Positions 44,669 through 57,263 of a stretch of 64,000 nucleotides of DNA are shown in pieces. The notes under the pieces are model-generated. The model did no database searches. It was not told the DNA's origin and saw only the letters and a list, made by a program, of their open reading frames with translations. The translations under genes and the position numbers were made by a program. How positions within the stretch are numbered: the stretch's first letter is position 1; each line of letters begins with the position of its first letter. The stretch covers positions 8,198,335 through 8,262,334 of the forward strand of contig NC_063438.1 of NCBI RefSeq assembly GCF_020379485.1. Direction: 5' to 3'. The stretch comes from Brassica napus (taxonomy: Eukaryota > Streptophyta > Magnoliopsida > Brassicales > Brassicaceae).

Positions 44669-47600
44669 ATGGGGGTGAAAGTAGCACCATACACTTCTCC
44701 CTTCCTCCAATGGGCGTCTTCTTCTCAAACCCTAGCTTCCGGCGCCATTTCATCACGACGACAGAGACTGAACCGTCCGTCTCTCTTCGGAACGCCACTA
44801 CTCTATCGCTCCAAGTCCTGTGAACTATCCAAACCGACCAAAACGCAGTCGTTTCGAAGAGTTTCTAGCGCAAGCTTCTCCGACGAGGAGTTTTCGAAAA
44901 AGATCCAAGAGCTAACTCTCAGATTCAACCACGAGAGAGATGCCAACGAGATGGTGCACTTGTCGAGTATCGAAATGAAAGCAAACAGCGTCCATCTCCC
45001 TCTCTCCCTTCGTATCATAAAGAAGAAGCCACAATGGGACGAAGGAGTCAAACAAGCCGCGTGCGACTCCATGAGCAAAGCCTTCTCGTCGATGGTGTCC
45101 ATGATTCAAGAGCTTCAGAGCTTCACGTTACACATGAGAGAGACTCTCTTCTACCAAGACTTGCAAGGGATCTTGGTGCGCGTTAGAGAAGAGATGCACG
45201 CGTCGTTCGTCTGGTTGTTCCGACAAGTTTTCTCCGCCACGCCTACGTTGATGGTTTACGTCATGTTACTCCTCGCCAACTTCACGGTTTATTCACTCGG
45301 TGCCAACTCTGCTTTAGCCGCCGCCGCGACGCCGACCAGCACCGTGGCAGAGGTAGCAACCGTCAGTGAAACAAACGACAAGATCGATTCCTCGGTGGTT
45401 AAATCGTTTTTTATTCCATCTCCCACGGTCGACGGTAGCAACAACGGCGGCGGTGGAAACATCAGGCCGGTGTTAAGCGGGACAGATGGTGATGGATTCG
45501 ATGTACCAGAAGGACCTTCGCGGTTGTCATCTTCGACATTTGGGTCAACGATTAGTACAGAGACATCAGTGTCGGGACAAGATGAAGTTAGGCTGTGGAA
45601 CTCGATTGTGGAGGAAGCAGAGGAAATGCAGTACAATGTGTTGGATCACGAGACGAGGAAGTGGTTCGTGTCTCCTTTGGATGCTCGAGTGGAAGCAGAG
45701 AAGGACATTGATTTCTTCAGAACAGAGCTTCTCTACCAAACAGGACTGTCTCAAGAGCCTGATAATCCTCTGCTTCTTGCTAACTACGCTCAGTTCCTCT
45801 ACATCGTCTCCTATGATTATGACAGGTAAATAAACATTTTTTACTTTCACTTTTTGTTCATCTCAGTTTTTTTAGCTTCTCAGTAAACTCGAAGTTAGGA
45901 TCGAATCTTCCTTTAAGATTCTTTTGTGAGCCTGCAAGTTGATGCTAGCAGTCAAAAGTAGGAGCAGTACTCGATGATATTTCCTTTCACTAGTGGGGCC
46001 ATTTTTGTGGAAATTGAATTTATTATTTTAAAGCTTTAAATTGTCATAATAATTGATATATAACCGACCAATAGAGCTGAACCATTTATTTTCCTCTTCG
46101 AGTAAAGAAGACAGAACATAAAAATATCTATTGGCATAAATAAAGGAATAAGTTTAGTTCTAGGCTTCTAGCCAACGAGCTTTGAGGATCGATGGTGGAG
46201 TTTATGGTGGAGTTTTGAAGACTCCCAACCAAATTCCAACAAGAAAAAGGTTGATCTGTCCAAAAGTCTCTACCTCAGAATCTGTCCTCTAGATCTATTT
46301 CCCACCCACTCGAATTAACCCATGTTTTTGTCATTTTGGCTTTAATTCATACCTAAATTATTACTCTTTCCGTTTCACAAAAAATAAAAAATATTTTTTA
46401 CACAAATTTAAAAATAACTAATAGATTTATTTTTTTTGTTAATTATCCATAGTTAACTCACAGTATTTAAAACATATATATTTATTTACAAATTAATATA
46501 TTTTGGAATAAATATTAAACTTAAATTAAGTATAAATTATATTAAAATTTTAAAATGACATTCTTGTATAACAACAAAGTGTCAAAATTACACCTTTTGC
46601 AAAACAGAGATAGTATTTGTAGTTTAGATAATTGGTCTAGTATTTTATTAGACTATCTCCAAATATTCTTTTATTTGAAGAAAATATCAAAATATGAGAA
46701 AAAAAATCTTCTGTTTGTATCATTTTGAAGTAAAAATAGATCTATGTATAATAAATCTTCAGAATTTTACTATTCACAACATCATTTTACTTTCAGAATT
46801 TTTATTTACAAATTAATTACATTATATATTTAATTAAGGGGAAATTACCACTTTCATGTTACCACTTTTCATTTTTACCACCACTAATGAGACATTTTCA
46901 AAAATACATTCTTCATTAAGTGACAAAAGACTCTTATGCTTTATTATTTATATATAATAAATCATTATTTAAATAAAAAAAATAATAATAAAAAAAAAAT
47001 TAAAAAAAAAATAAAAAGAAAATTAAAAATTATAAATAAAAAATAAAAAAATAAAAAATAAAAAAATAAATTTATGTTTTCGAATTATATACTTTTTCAA
47101 ATTCAAACTTTTTTATAAAAAAAAAAATTCAAAATTTTTTTTTTTCAAATTTGTTTTTGAAAAACGAAAATAATGTTTGAAACTATTTTTAAAAATATTT
47201 TATATATTTTTTAAGTATTTATATATTTATTAGAATTATAAATTTCACATTCCAAAAACCTTACCCCACCCCTCAACTCTAAACCCTAAGTCTAGATTAA
47301 TTAACCCTAAGGGTATAATTGTATTTTACCCTTCATTAAAAATGAGGGTAAAAGTGGTTAGTGTAAACATGAAAAGTGGTACTATGAATGTGGTATTTGT
47401 GGCAATTTCCCTTTAATTAAAACTAAATTTGTTTATATAATAAAAATTAATTGGGTAATTTAAAAAATAAAATAAAATAAAAAAGACTACTAAAAGTAAA
47501 GTAACTATTAATAATATTTGATATGTTATTTTTGAAAAAATGAAAAACAAATTGGAGAAAAATTTAAACTTATTTTGAGGGAAAATATGAAGGGAAATCA

Positions 47601-48515
47601 TTGGAAATTTTATTAATTTAGTTTTTAAGTATTTTGGTATAGAGATGTATGAACAGTATATGTATTTATGCTTTTTTTTTGGGTTTTAGTTTTTTTTTTA
47701 GATTCTCTGTTGGGATAATACTATTGGAAATTTTCTAATATCTTACACATTTGGATTTATTTTGAACACAGTTCAGGTTTTTCGGATAATTTTAGCTAAT
47801 TTAAAACAAATTTCAAAATTAATAAATTTGGGTAAATAATTATGATAAAAAGTAATTTTGTATACCTCAAATAAAAATATTTGGTTACTTTGAATAGTTT
47901 ATTTTTAGGGTAATTTTTAATAGAATATTAGTTTACTAAGAAAAAAAAGATATTTGGTTACTTAGTTTATTGACATTATTCAGAAATTTTACTCGATTGG
48001 TCGGTTCATGTAATATTCCAAGCCTTGACAATAAATATTGCCAAAATGTCGCATTTCTCTTCCAATTTGGTTAAACACTCTTCTAACCAATCATTTTTGA
48101 TATCATGACTAATATTGGCTAGATAATTATGTCACATTCTATCACCATTACGCTATTCACAATCATCATATGATTCTTTGGGCTTGTATTCATCTCATCT
48201 TTATACGTTCCACATGTGGTACTTATCTCTTGTGAATTAGTGTCTCATGTGATTCCATATGATAACAGAGCAGAGGAGTACTTCAAGAGAGCAGTAGGAG
48301 TGGAACCCAAAGACGCGGAGGCGCTGAGTAAATACGCCACGTTCTTATGGAGAGCACGGGATGATCTTTGGGCGGCCGAGGAAACTTTCTTGGAAGCAAT
48401 CGATGCCGATCCCACCAACTCTTTCTACGCCGCTAATTACGCTAATTTCTTATGGAACACCGGCGGTGATGAGACGTGTTTCCCTCTCGAGGAGTCTCAC
48501 GAAGACAACATCTAG
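44669..48515 (+). CDS. TPR-like superfamily protein (ortholog of At2g29670 by position)
   Basis: Two exons, 44669-45825 and 48269-48515, join in phase 2 (ag|gtaaat ... caacag|a) to give 467 residues. I chose the ATG at 44669 (MGVKVAPYTSPFLQW), although the frame is open 21 codons upstream, because the N-terminus then looks like an organellar transit peptide rich in Ser/Arg. A hydrophobic segment near residues 195-220 (TPTLMVYVMLLLANFTVYSL) could span a membrane. The C-terminal third carries tetratricopeptide-like repeats: ELLYQTGLSQEPDNPLLLAN with YAQFLYIVSYDYDRAEEYFK, then RAVGVEPKDAEALSKYATFL and EAIDADPTNSFYAANYANFL. TPR arrays bind partner proteins; the partner is unknown. The intron is 2443 bp and holds two MITEs. 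Confidence 0.9.
46364..46613. mobile_element. Stowaway-like MITE in the TPR intron
   Basis: About 250 bp, ends ctctttccgtttcacaaaa on the left and ctatctctgttttgcaaaa on the reverse complement of the right, with TA at 46362-46363 and 46614-46615. More decayed than the other two Stowaways. Confidence 0.7.
46838..47411. mobile_element. 574-bp MULE-type element in the TPR intron
   Basis: Exact 9-bp duplication tttaattaa at 46829-46837 and 47412-47420. The inverted ends start ggggaaattaccactttcat and gggaaattgccacaaatacc and share the block taccacttttcat further in. A-rich centre (46975-47070) and ccctaa motifs near 47285-47315. No coding capacity. Confidence 0.8.
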
Positions 48516-49952
48516 TCAGAACTGTCCAACATCAAGTCTAAACGTTCCATACCAACTAATGAATATATATACATAAATATGTGCATATAAATGATGTATC
48601 TGCGTGTTTGCCATGGGCTATGTCCCAAACTAACAGTGATGAAAAGAGTTTAAATCATTTTTGGTTGTGCTTTAGCCTTCCACCGCTTCGGCTTTATGGG
48701 GATTCTCTTGCGCCTACTACGAGGGTACATTCAATACATTTCGTTTATTTGGTTGGCAAATAGGATTTTGTCACATTACCAAAATGGTAACGCAGCTTCA
48801 GCAGGTTCGGTTCTACCTCATTTATTTGCTATGTATTTGGTAATGGCCATATCCTCTAACCAATTGAACATTCCTAGTGTTAATAATTCTGCCTTTTCGA
48901 GGTTTATGTGCAACATGTAAAAGCTTGTATTCGACCTATCGATAAAATTAACAGTCAAAACAACTCGTTAAATTCATGTGTTGGGCGTAACAGGAAAATA
49001 TATGATAGCAGTTGGTCTTGGGTACTAGGCTGGTTGCGATATGGTAAACTCCAATGCCGTAGACAGCGTAATATATAGAATTAGTTGAGGAGACCAGGAT
49101 ACATCATACTTGCTTGCCTTGAGACAGAATGTCTCACTTTTACCAAAGAAAATGCAGAGATCCCCAAGCAATCTTGCCTAAATAATCTTGCCTAAATACC
49201 ATGAATCTTTTGGTCCTGTCGATGGAGAACAGGAAAAGAGTGACGGCTTTAGGAGTGATGGAGATTGGGACGAGAGTTTTTGAACACAAACCTGAGTAAA
49301 GGCCGTGACTGGACCACTCGAGCTTGGTTTACTAGCTCCTCCCTTCCTGCTTCCTAGGAGCCTTTGCAACTTCATTCGACTTTACAAATATCTCAGAAAA
49401 TGAAATCGTATGATTCACAACTCTTTCAATTCTCTAAAGCTACAGTAATTCCAAGAGATATTTCTTTCAACGTCAACTTTCTAACAAAAGCACTAAATAT
49501 AATCTTAAAGTGTTGCTGTATCATTACAATATTAACTTTTTCACAGTCACAGTTGTCTACCATATACTTTCTTTAAACACAGGAAAATAAAAGAATGATC
49601 AAACTAGTGGTTAACTTAACCCCTCCCTCTATATGATTTGGTCTCGTTCTTATGTTTTCCAGTCAACATCTATTAGATTCGGATTGTGACAGAGATAAAA
49701 TCTACTATACATCAGAAACTACTAAACTTCAAATGTTTCATTTGGACGAAAATTTTAAATATCCATTATTCATTTGTCACATTAAATATCCATTATTCAT
49801 TTGTCACATAACCTCTCAAAAGATGCTTGGATCATATTGAAATCCACCACAAACATTGTTATCATCTAAATCGTTCACACTTCACAATTACTTCTGAACC
49901 AAACCTCACAGCACAAGTTTGTAACACAATATAAACACACACGATCATACGC
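48516..49952. other. Convergent gap between TPR gene and C2H2 gene
   Basis: A 27-bp unit (aaatatccattattcatttg...) is repeated in tandem at 49757-49810. A minus-strand frame at 49178-49375 starts MKLQRLLGSRKGGASKPSSS but I do not recognise it, and it has no clear gene context. Otherwise 3' flanking DNA. Confidence 0.4.
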
Positions 49953-51086
49953 TTACACAGTATAGACTATCACAAAACAAGGAAGCACAGCCCTTGGATT
50001 AAACACCAGAAGCTCCTCATCGTCGATCCTCAACAGGGCCCCACTCTTGCTCCCACTCCCTTGCCCAACCAGAGAATCATACCCTCCGCCACTCTTGTCC
50101 ACGTCATCATCCGCAATCAAATCACACCCGACCCGACCCGCCACGACCCGGCAAACCAGCATGGCCCGTTTCACGTTCATAAACCCAAACTCCTCCTCCA
50201 CCTCCTCCGGAACCGCCACGTGTCCTCTCCACCCCGTCGCGAACGTCGCGATCCCGTCGAGCTTCGGCGAGAATCCGGATCCGATGATCCCGCAGATGCT
50301 GCAGTACTGATGGCCGCAGAGACCGGAGCTACCGTTCTGCCCTAGGCTACACATGAACGTCGAGCAGTAGAATCTCAGGAGCTCGTTCCCGTCGACGACG
50401 CACCGCTCGTCGTCCCACCGTCCGTTCCCGCTGCCGCGAGCGGCTTTCGCCTTGACGAACTCGCGATACTCCTCGAACCTCGCGAGAATCTTCGGGCTGT
50501 TGTGGATTTTCAGGATCCGGTGGATCTCCGGGATCTTCTTGTTGTCGCCTTGCTCCGGCCAGCCCGATTTGAATATGATCTTCACGATGTTGGTGCTCGA
50601 CTCGCCGTCGACGAGCTCCGAGACGGCGTGTTTGATCGCGATGTGGTGCTCGAGGAGGGTTGTTTTGGGGAATATCTCGCCGCACGTCGTGCAAGGGAAG
50701 ATCTCGCTGCGGAGAGGGAGAAACGGGGGAGAATCCGACGAGGAGATATCCGAGAACCCGTTTTCGGTACGGGTTTCCGGGTCGGGTTGTACGAGAGTGA
50801 CGAGGGAGTTCTGAGACGATCTAGCGGAGGTCAGAGTTGTTAATGGGCCGTTAGGGTGTGTTTGGTTGCGGGATTTGGATATCCTCGTCGTGGATAAGAA
50901 AACCCGTTTTAAGTACGTCCAAGAAGAGGATAAACCGGAACCGGAAGTGACCGTTCTAAGCTTCTTCTTCTTCCTCCTCTTCTGTCTCAAGTCACCTCCT
51001 TTGGGGAAGAAGAAACAGCCGACGAAGAGAAAGAAGAGAGAGAAGAAATGCTGCCGTAACAACGACCCTAGTTTTCGCGCCGCCAT
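49953..51086 (-). CDS. C2H2-type zinc-finger protein (ortholog of At2g29660 by position)
   Basis: Single-exon gene of 377 residues. A hydrophobic stretch near residues 13-28 (HFFSLFFLFVGCFFFP) followed by a basic run (KRRKKKKLR) could act as a membrane anchor or just a basic nuclear-type patch. One C2H2 finger sits at residues 132-153: PCTTCGEIFPKTTLLEHHIA with Cys132, Cys135, His148 and His153. The region after it (IVKIIFKSGWPEQGDNKKIP through LRFYCSTFMCSLGQ and CGHQYCSICGIIGSGF) matches the conserved C-terminal domain of this plant family, whose fold recalls ADP-ribosyltransferase-like regions; that is recalled, not shown. A single finger makes sequence-specific DNA binding uncertain. The copy is intact. 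Confidence 0.9.
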   Translation of the reverse strand: MAARKLGSLLRQHFFSLFFLFVGCFFFPKGGDLRQKRRKKKKLRTVTSGSGLSSSWTYLKRVFLSTTRISKSRNQTHPNGPLTTLTSARSSQNSLVTLVQPDPETRTENGFSDISSSDSPPFLPLRSEIFPCTTCGEIFPKTTLLEHHIAIKHAVSELVDGESSTNIVKIIFKSGWPEQGDNKKIPEIHRILKIHNSPKILARFEEYREFVKAKAARGSGNGRWDDERCVVDGNELLRFYCSTFMCSLGQNGSSGLCGHQYCSICGIIGSGFSPKLDGIATFATGWRGHVAVPEEVEEEFGFMNVKRAMLVCRVVAGRVGCDLIADDDVDKSGGGYDSLVGQGSGSKSGALLRIDDEELLVFNPRAVLPCFVIVYTV

Positions 51087-53283
51087 TCACGAGGGTTGTT
51101 ACTGAGCTTTTAAGACTTTGGAACTGGTCTGAAGAGAGAGAGAGAGAGAGAGAGAAGCAGATGAAGTTTAGTGTTTTGCAGTTTTACGCCATTGGAGAGA
51201 AGTCAGAGTTGTAAAGAAGAAGAAATGATGAAGAAAAGAGTGTAAAGGTGGTATGAAGACAGGAGAGATACTAAAGGTGTTGAAGAAGAGTAGGTGCGAC
51301 GCTATTTTTATGTCTTTTTTTACTTTTTTATTTTTTCTATTAGTATTTGCCAGAATATTTGTCTCCCCACTTAGGTTTAATCTTTTTTTGTATGTTTATA
51401 CGAATCTTACGATGCATTGATTACTGTGTGTGTGTGCATATGAGTGAGTGCGCATTGTTTTTCCCTTCATTGGATTTATAGAATATGCCATGATCTCTCA
51501 TGATCATCTTAGTTTTGTATTAACATAACATGGCTGTGTCCATCGAATACTCTCGCAATTTAGATGAAAGTTTTCATTTGTTTTCTTTTTAAATAGTTAA
51601 ACTCGGATCTATCAAAAACACAGATCTAACATAGCTGCAGTCCACAGATGGACATTTTCTCGGATGTTCAAATAGACCGTAAACAATGGATTCATATCCG
51701 CCTAGACACATATGAAATTAATATTTTTGTAGTAGACCAAAATCGATCTCTGGTCTGAACCAATATGGTAATTTCTTCTTTAATGGAAACCATTAAACCA
51801 CTACGATGTGGTTAAATTTTCGTTTGTTCAATAAATCGTTAACAAATTCTTATTTTGTTTTCATATATTATGTACCACCAATTTAGTTAACCTTTTTTAT
51901 TAATCTAAGATCATCATTAAACACATAAAAAGGATTAATGAATTTTAGTTAATGTTCCAGTAAGAAATAACAATTTCAAATGAGGTCTGGGGTATTCATC
52001 ATGGATATTTTACTTGACTTCACATATATTTACATAGAGAATTGATATCTGAATGTTTTAATTTTTTTTTCTTTTTTGGTAAATTCTGTCTCTGTCGTCT
52101 CCGCGCATGTGCTATAGAGTGGATTGATTATCACACTGCCTGATCCTAGTTTAAAATTCTTTCCGACTAATACCATGGGGTGAACCTATCATCTGTTACG
52201 ATCCATCATTTATACCGAACCTCAAACCTAAATTGGCAAAGTGATGATAATTTATTTTAATTACATTTATACAGTACTTTATTTTTTTTGTAGCTTAATA
52301 ACTATATACTTTATAATCATTTTATTCTTTCTATTGATCATAATCTATTTTCCATTTGTTCTCAATTTTATAGTACGATGTTATCTACTATTAATTATTG
52401 TATTTGTAAAAAATAATTTATTGTATTTGTATAGAGTTGACGTATTTACAGAAGCTAAACTCGAAATTTTGGAGGAGGAATCCAAGGCTACCTTTTATGA
52501 ATATTAATATCTGGTTTCACAAATTTTGTTGCTTAGGATATAGACGTAGACAGAGGAACACGTGCACATGTCTCATTTATAATCTAAGCTCATCAATGCA
52601 TACATATGTGTTTCTTAGATCCATGCACATATATATCTATTAATGCATATGATCGATCATAACTAATTAGTAAAGAAAATACAGGCTACTATATTACTGA
52701 TAAATGTTTAAATTCAGGTTAGTATAGGGTCATAGGCTTTTGTGATTATACAGAACGTGACAAAAATATAGGTTAAGGTTTCGCTTTCAGGGGAAAAAAC
52801 GAAATAACCAAGTGGCGCCACTTAAGGGTGCTACGTAATATCAAATGGTTTTATTCTTTTAGTAGTAATAGCCGAAACATGTAGAATGTAAATGTCATCA
52901 CCTTCTTGTTTTATCTTAATCAATCGTGATTAGATGATGGTCGTTCCAAGCGAATACCACATTTGTACAAACGAAGAACGTATGTCTTTGCTTTCAATAC
53001 AACTAATTAAATTTTTTTGGTATATATATGTCTTCTAGCTAATAAATATGGAAATAAAGATAAACGGTAAGAAAGTTCGTGACGAATGATTGAAATGGTG
53101 AATGATAATTGAAGAAGTGGGCCACGTGAGGAAGTATGTACTTTTAAAGCGGGGCATTACGAAGCCCTTCCTGTCTCCATCCACATGGAAACGTTTGTTT
53201 CTTACGGTCTTGCCTTCTACTTTGGTGGTACGGTCCTGATAAGTAACATGCGACTGTAATTATTGTATTGTCTTGTGGGTGTG
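51087..53283. other. C2H2 promoter side and AT-rich intergenic DNA
   Basis: A (ga)n tract at 51133-51155 lies about 50 bp upstream of the C2H2 start, in its likely 5' leader. Plant BPC/GAGA-binding factors recognise such tracts. Nothing else was recognised up to the MULE target site at 53284. Confidence 0.5.
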
Positions 53284-54989
53284 ATTGGTAAAGAGTTAAT
53301 TTCTCTATAGGACACATTTTTATCTTTTTTGACATTATAAGACACATTGTGCTGGAGGCACACTTTCACGGTTTTCCAAACAGCTTTTGTACAGAAATAC
53401 CCTTTGCCCAAACACATGAAACAAAATAGTGTAATTGATTTTCTTTTGTTTAGTTAGGCGATGAAAAGTCAGTTTGTAATCTAGTGAAGAAAAAAAGTAC
53501 ATATAGGAAATAGTGACAAATTGCAACCGTTAGATGGTGGGCATACAAATTAATATGAGCGTCAAGATTTGTTGTAGTATTTCTTACCTCCATCATATTT
53601 AATTTATTATTATTTCATTTCCTAATATGTAAATAAATATACAATAACTGTATAAATGTCTAATTTTTTTTCTTTTTATTTTGATATCCATATATATATA
53701 GTTTTAATATTTTATTATATTTTCGAATTTTATTTTACTAGTTAATGGCTTCATATGTACATAAAAAATGTGGATGTGAATTTTGTTGACTTATGGAATG
53801 TTTGATAAGAGTGTTGTGTATAAATTCATATTAGAGATTATCTTTATTTTATTTTGCTAACATTTGGATCATCTTTTATATCCCATCATATTATGTTCCT
53901 TATTATTTGTTTTCTAATATGTAAATTCAAATGTAATATATGTATAAAATGATTTATATATATATTTTGATATCCATATACTTTATATTTTAATATTTTA
54001 TTAAATACTGCAAAGTATAAGTTATTGAATATGTCTTGGTGGACGTGGACATAAAACATATGGATAAAAGCTTTATCGGTCGAACAAAACACGGGTGAGA
54101 AAGTTGTGTACACGTGAATGAGGTTTAGCAAATGTATATAAACTCTAGAAGCTGCCGAGTGTAGAAACATGAGTACTGGAAGATGCCCTCATCTTGTAAG
54201 TGTGCTTTCTCTGAAATGAAACAGTGTGCATTTCTGTTAACACCAAAAAATGAGGACAAATAAAATGTGGACATATATGTTGTGAACATAAAACTCAACA
54301 ATGAAACAAGAAGAAGATCCTAACCAAGATAAAAAAGTTTTAGCATATTCAACACACACTTGAACGCATCGATCATAAGCTTCAGCTAACAAACTCAAAC
54401 TCCCAGACAAACCATGTCTTGGGGTTTCGTCACATCAAGTTCAGGAGAAGTAGGTGTAGACATGGACACAATTAATGTATATAAAAAAATGTGCACAAGG
54501 ATTAATGTTGATTTGAGAAACGTGGTTTCACGTTACCAAGTAGATTGTAGTCTTTAGGTCCTTCACTTGCGTATGATCGAGCTCCTGCAAGACATTGAAA
54601 CAACTAAACTGTGAATTGAGCCACTACTAACCAAACACAAAGGAGTATTGACACGACATACAAACAATCAATTAAAATGCCAAACAAGTATACTAGATCA
54701 AAAATGCCAAAGTCTTGTTAACTAATGTTAATATAAAAGATGTGGACATGGATGGATGGAGAAAAACTTGAAAAACTCTTATATACAAGTTATAATCTCC
54801 TAAAATTCTTTTTGTGGACAGCTATTACCTGTGAAAATGACTATCCATATGCAAAGATGATATTAGGATACTCTTCTAAAACAGCAACAGGACATGAATT
54901 CATCAGATTGAGTGCTGTTTCATCATTAGGTTTCTCCAACAACCTCGTGAACAAAACCATAACAATTACTAATTTTAAAACAGAAGCTT

Positions 54990-55387
54990 TTACCAACTTC
55001 TCATATCTTTCCTTAACAAAATATACGGACCATCCCGATTGACATTCTGATACGAAGAAAGAAATTGATATTTGAACATGTAAATATCAAAATTGAGCTC
55101 GTCGTCGCGTCCACTCCACAACGGAGCTCGGACCTGCTCGCCGTCCCGTCGTCCTCTACACAACGGATCTCGGACCTGCTCGCCGTCGCATCGTCCTCTC
55201 CACACCGGAGCTCGGATCTGTTCGTCTTCTCTCCCATCCACAAAATCTAAAAGATTTGATTCAATTGGGAAATTACAACAAGTCAAAAAGAGTTAAGGAA
55301 TTTGAAATACAAACCTCCAATGTCGATATGCGGTGAATAAAGTTGACTATTGAGCTTCCCTTTCTTCTTTGACTTTGATTTTGCCAT
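54990..55387 (-). CDS. Small two-exon gene with 14-residue repeats, carried by MULE-2
   Basis: Exon 1 (55315-55387) starts MAKSKSKKKGKLNSQLYSPH and ends with a gtttgt donor. Exon 2 (54990-55246) follows a cttttag acceptor, and the phases fit (1+2). The predicted protein is about 109 residues. It has a lysine-rich N-terminus and, in the middle, three 14-residue repeats of the form RAPVWRGRCDGEQV, RDPLCRGRRDGEQV and RAPLWSGRDDE. These come from a 42-bp tandem repeat. The C-terminus is NVNRDGPYILLRKDMRSW. I do not recognise a family. The arginine/aspartate-rich repeats could bind nucleic acid or protein, but that is a guess. Expression is unproven, and the gene may be a decayed MULE gene. Confidence 0.45.
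55110..55232 (-). repeat. 42-bp tandem repeat, three copies, in the MULE-2 gene
   Basis: The phrase acggagctcggacctgctcg recurs with few changes at 55121, 55163 and 55205, a 42-bp period that keeps the reading frame and yields the 14-residue repeats. The block is much more GC-rich than its surroundings. Confidence 0.85.
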
Positions 55388-55712
55388 GGTTTTTTGAAGC
55401 TGAACAAGGTTTGGGGGTAGAAGATGAAAGGGGATCGTCAGAAATTATGAAAGTGATTTCAATTTTTGTCTCGAAATATGAGAGATAAAAAATGGATTTT
55501 ATTTTACTTTTAATTGAGAAGTGTGTCCAATCAGACAAATTGTTGTTTTCGTTAGGAAAAGTTAAATACAAAAGAAAGGATATTGAGGAAAAACAAAGTT
55601 AAGGGTATAAGAGACAATCGACACACAGAAAGTGTGTCTCCATCAACATGTGTCTGATTGTGTAAATAGAAAGTGGAAATGTGTCTTAAAGGGTAAAAAA
55701 TTCATTGGTAAA

Positions 55713-57225
55713 CTTGTACCGTAGCATGGCTGCGCGCGGTTATTGTGACTAATCGATCAAATTAATGGTAACCCAAAGTCGGAGGAGAACAAAGTGGTAC
55801 GAAACCCTTACCGTTTTAATGTTTTATACCATCTATGGAATTATATTTGAACCTTTTTTACTGAAATACTAAAACTTAGCTAGGTTTTCGCTTCCACCTT
55901 AATTATTACTCCCGTTGATCTACGTCTAGAATTGTCCGCGGACCATATTGCTCCGTTCCGCATGCAACACTTTCCTCATAAGTAGGTTATTTTAGTTTCA
56001 TGATATAAAATACATTGGTGAAAACATAGATAGTTTATGTTTTTACTATGAAGAGTTATGTATTATACTGATATCAGAAATTTTACTTCGAGTTTAGATT
56101 TGAGAAGACCTCGTTACCCCCAAAAAGTTATATGTTACCTATGGAATTTGTATCAAAGGCAGTCAGTATTATTAACTTCGTCTAAATGGATAACGCATGC
56201 AGAAAGGAATTATTGGACGATAGACAATAATAATGATTACTTACATAAACATAAAATAAGCAAAAGTGATAGTCATAAAGCCTAAGCTACGGAGCACTTG
56301 AGGTTAGACAAGAAGGGACACCTTCGATGAGTAAATCTCTGCGGCACCACAATCTTGCATCATTCTCATCCCTTGCTCTTGGACAATACAATTAATACAA
56401 TAAAAGCTAAAACGTTTTTTTTCCTAATTTTGGTCTTGCTACATCTTTAGTTCTTTTTTTCTCCCATATATAAATGATTCAATTATTATTTTTGTACATT
56501 CACTAAATTACAAAACTTTAGGTAAGTGGTCATAGATGTTGGAGACGGTTTTATTAGAAGTATATGGTTTTGGGTTTGCGCATAGTACAACAGAATGTAG
56601 TTTATCATCTACCAGTTAGTTTATATGGGAAGAGATGGGCTAAACACAATATTTAAGATGTGCAGTAGATTATGGAGAATACAATTGGCTTTCACAAGCT
56701 TATATATTTACGACCATGCTATACCCATTAATTATTGCGATGAAGTACATTGTCAACTTCCGCTTAAAATACATGTGTGTTTTTTTCACAAACATGTAAT
56801 AATATCCTGAGTGCATGTTCTATTTATATGAATGACATTGTATACTTTTAAAAGCATCTCTAACAAACCATAAAACCCTCAAATTTATGGTTGTTGACTC
56901 TCTAAAAACCTTTAAATCCTTAAATTTAGAGGATCTAAACAGTGAAACCTCAAAATACTATTTACTATTACAATAAGTAACAATTAACAAGTAGAGTTAT
57001 TTACCAAAAAGGCATTTCACTCATACAAAGTTAACCAAACATAAGTATAAGCAATGGCTTGCGCCCACTAATCTGATATTTGTTTTGTCAACAAACGGAC
57101 AACCAAATATGGCTATTGATGTTTTGGACGGTTAGGTTTTACGTAAAAATATATACCCGCACTAGATTTTAATTAAATTAATTTCCGGATTAAATATTCT
57201 TGGCATCTTTGTTAACGCAATTAGT

Positions 57226-57263
<38 letters not shown>

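Larger units (their letters stand above)
45826..48268 (+). other. Long intron of the TPR gene, swollen by transposons
   Basis: Bounded by gacag|gtaaat and gataacag|ag. It contains a Stowaway-like element (46364-46613) and a 574-bp MULE-type element (46838-47411). The rest (45840-46350 and 47420-48260) is AT-rich with no coding sign. Removing both elements with one copy of each target duplication leaves about 1.6 kb. Confidence 0.7.
53293..55703. mobile_element. 2.4-kb MULE with 9-bp target duplication (MULE-2)
   Basis: Exact direct repeat attggtaaa at 53284-53292 and 55704-55712. The inverted ends are long and imperfect: gagttaatttctctatagga on the left and gaattttttaccctttaaga on the reverse complement of the right. 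Both run into cacattt and, further in, a ggaggcacactttc / ggagacacactttc block about 75 bp from the ends. No transposase domain was seen. The element carries a small two-exon minus-strand gene (54990-55387). Confidence 0.82.

Noticed and set aside
49178..49375. Possible small gene starting MKLQRLLGSRKGG on the minus strand
   Set aside because: No homolog recognised, no convincing splice or leader context; left as unsupported.
50047..50843. Plus-strand frames opposite the C2H2 gene
   Set aside because: Antisense shadows; Pro/Ser/Arg composition mirrors the real minus-strand codons.
55110..55232. CRISPR-like array
   Set aside because: Contiguous 42-bp repeats without spacers, in a plant nuclear transposon; they code for in-frame peptide repeats.
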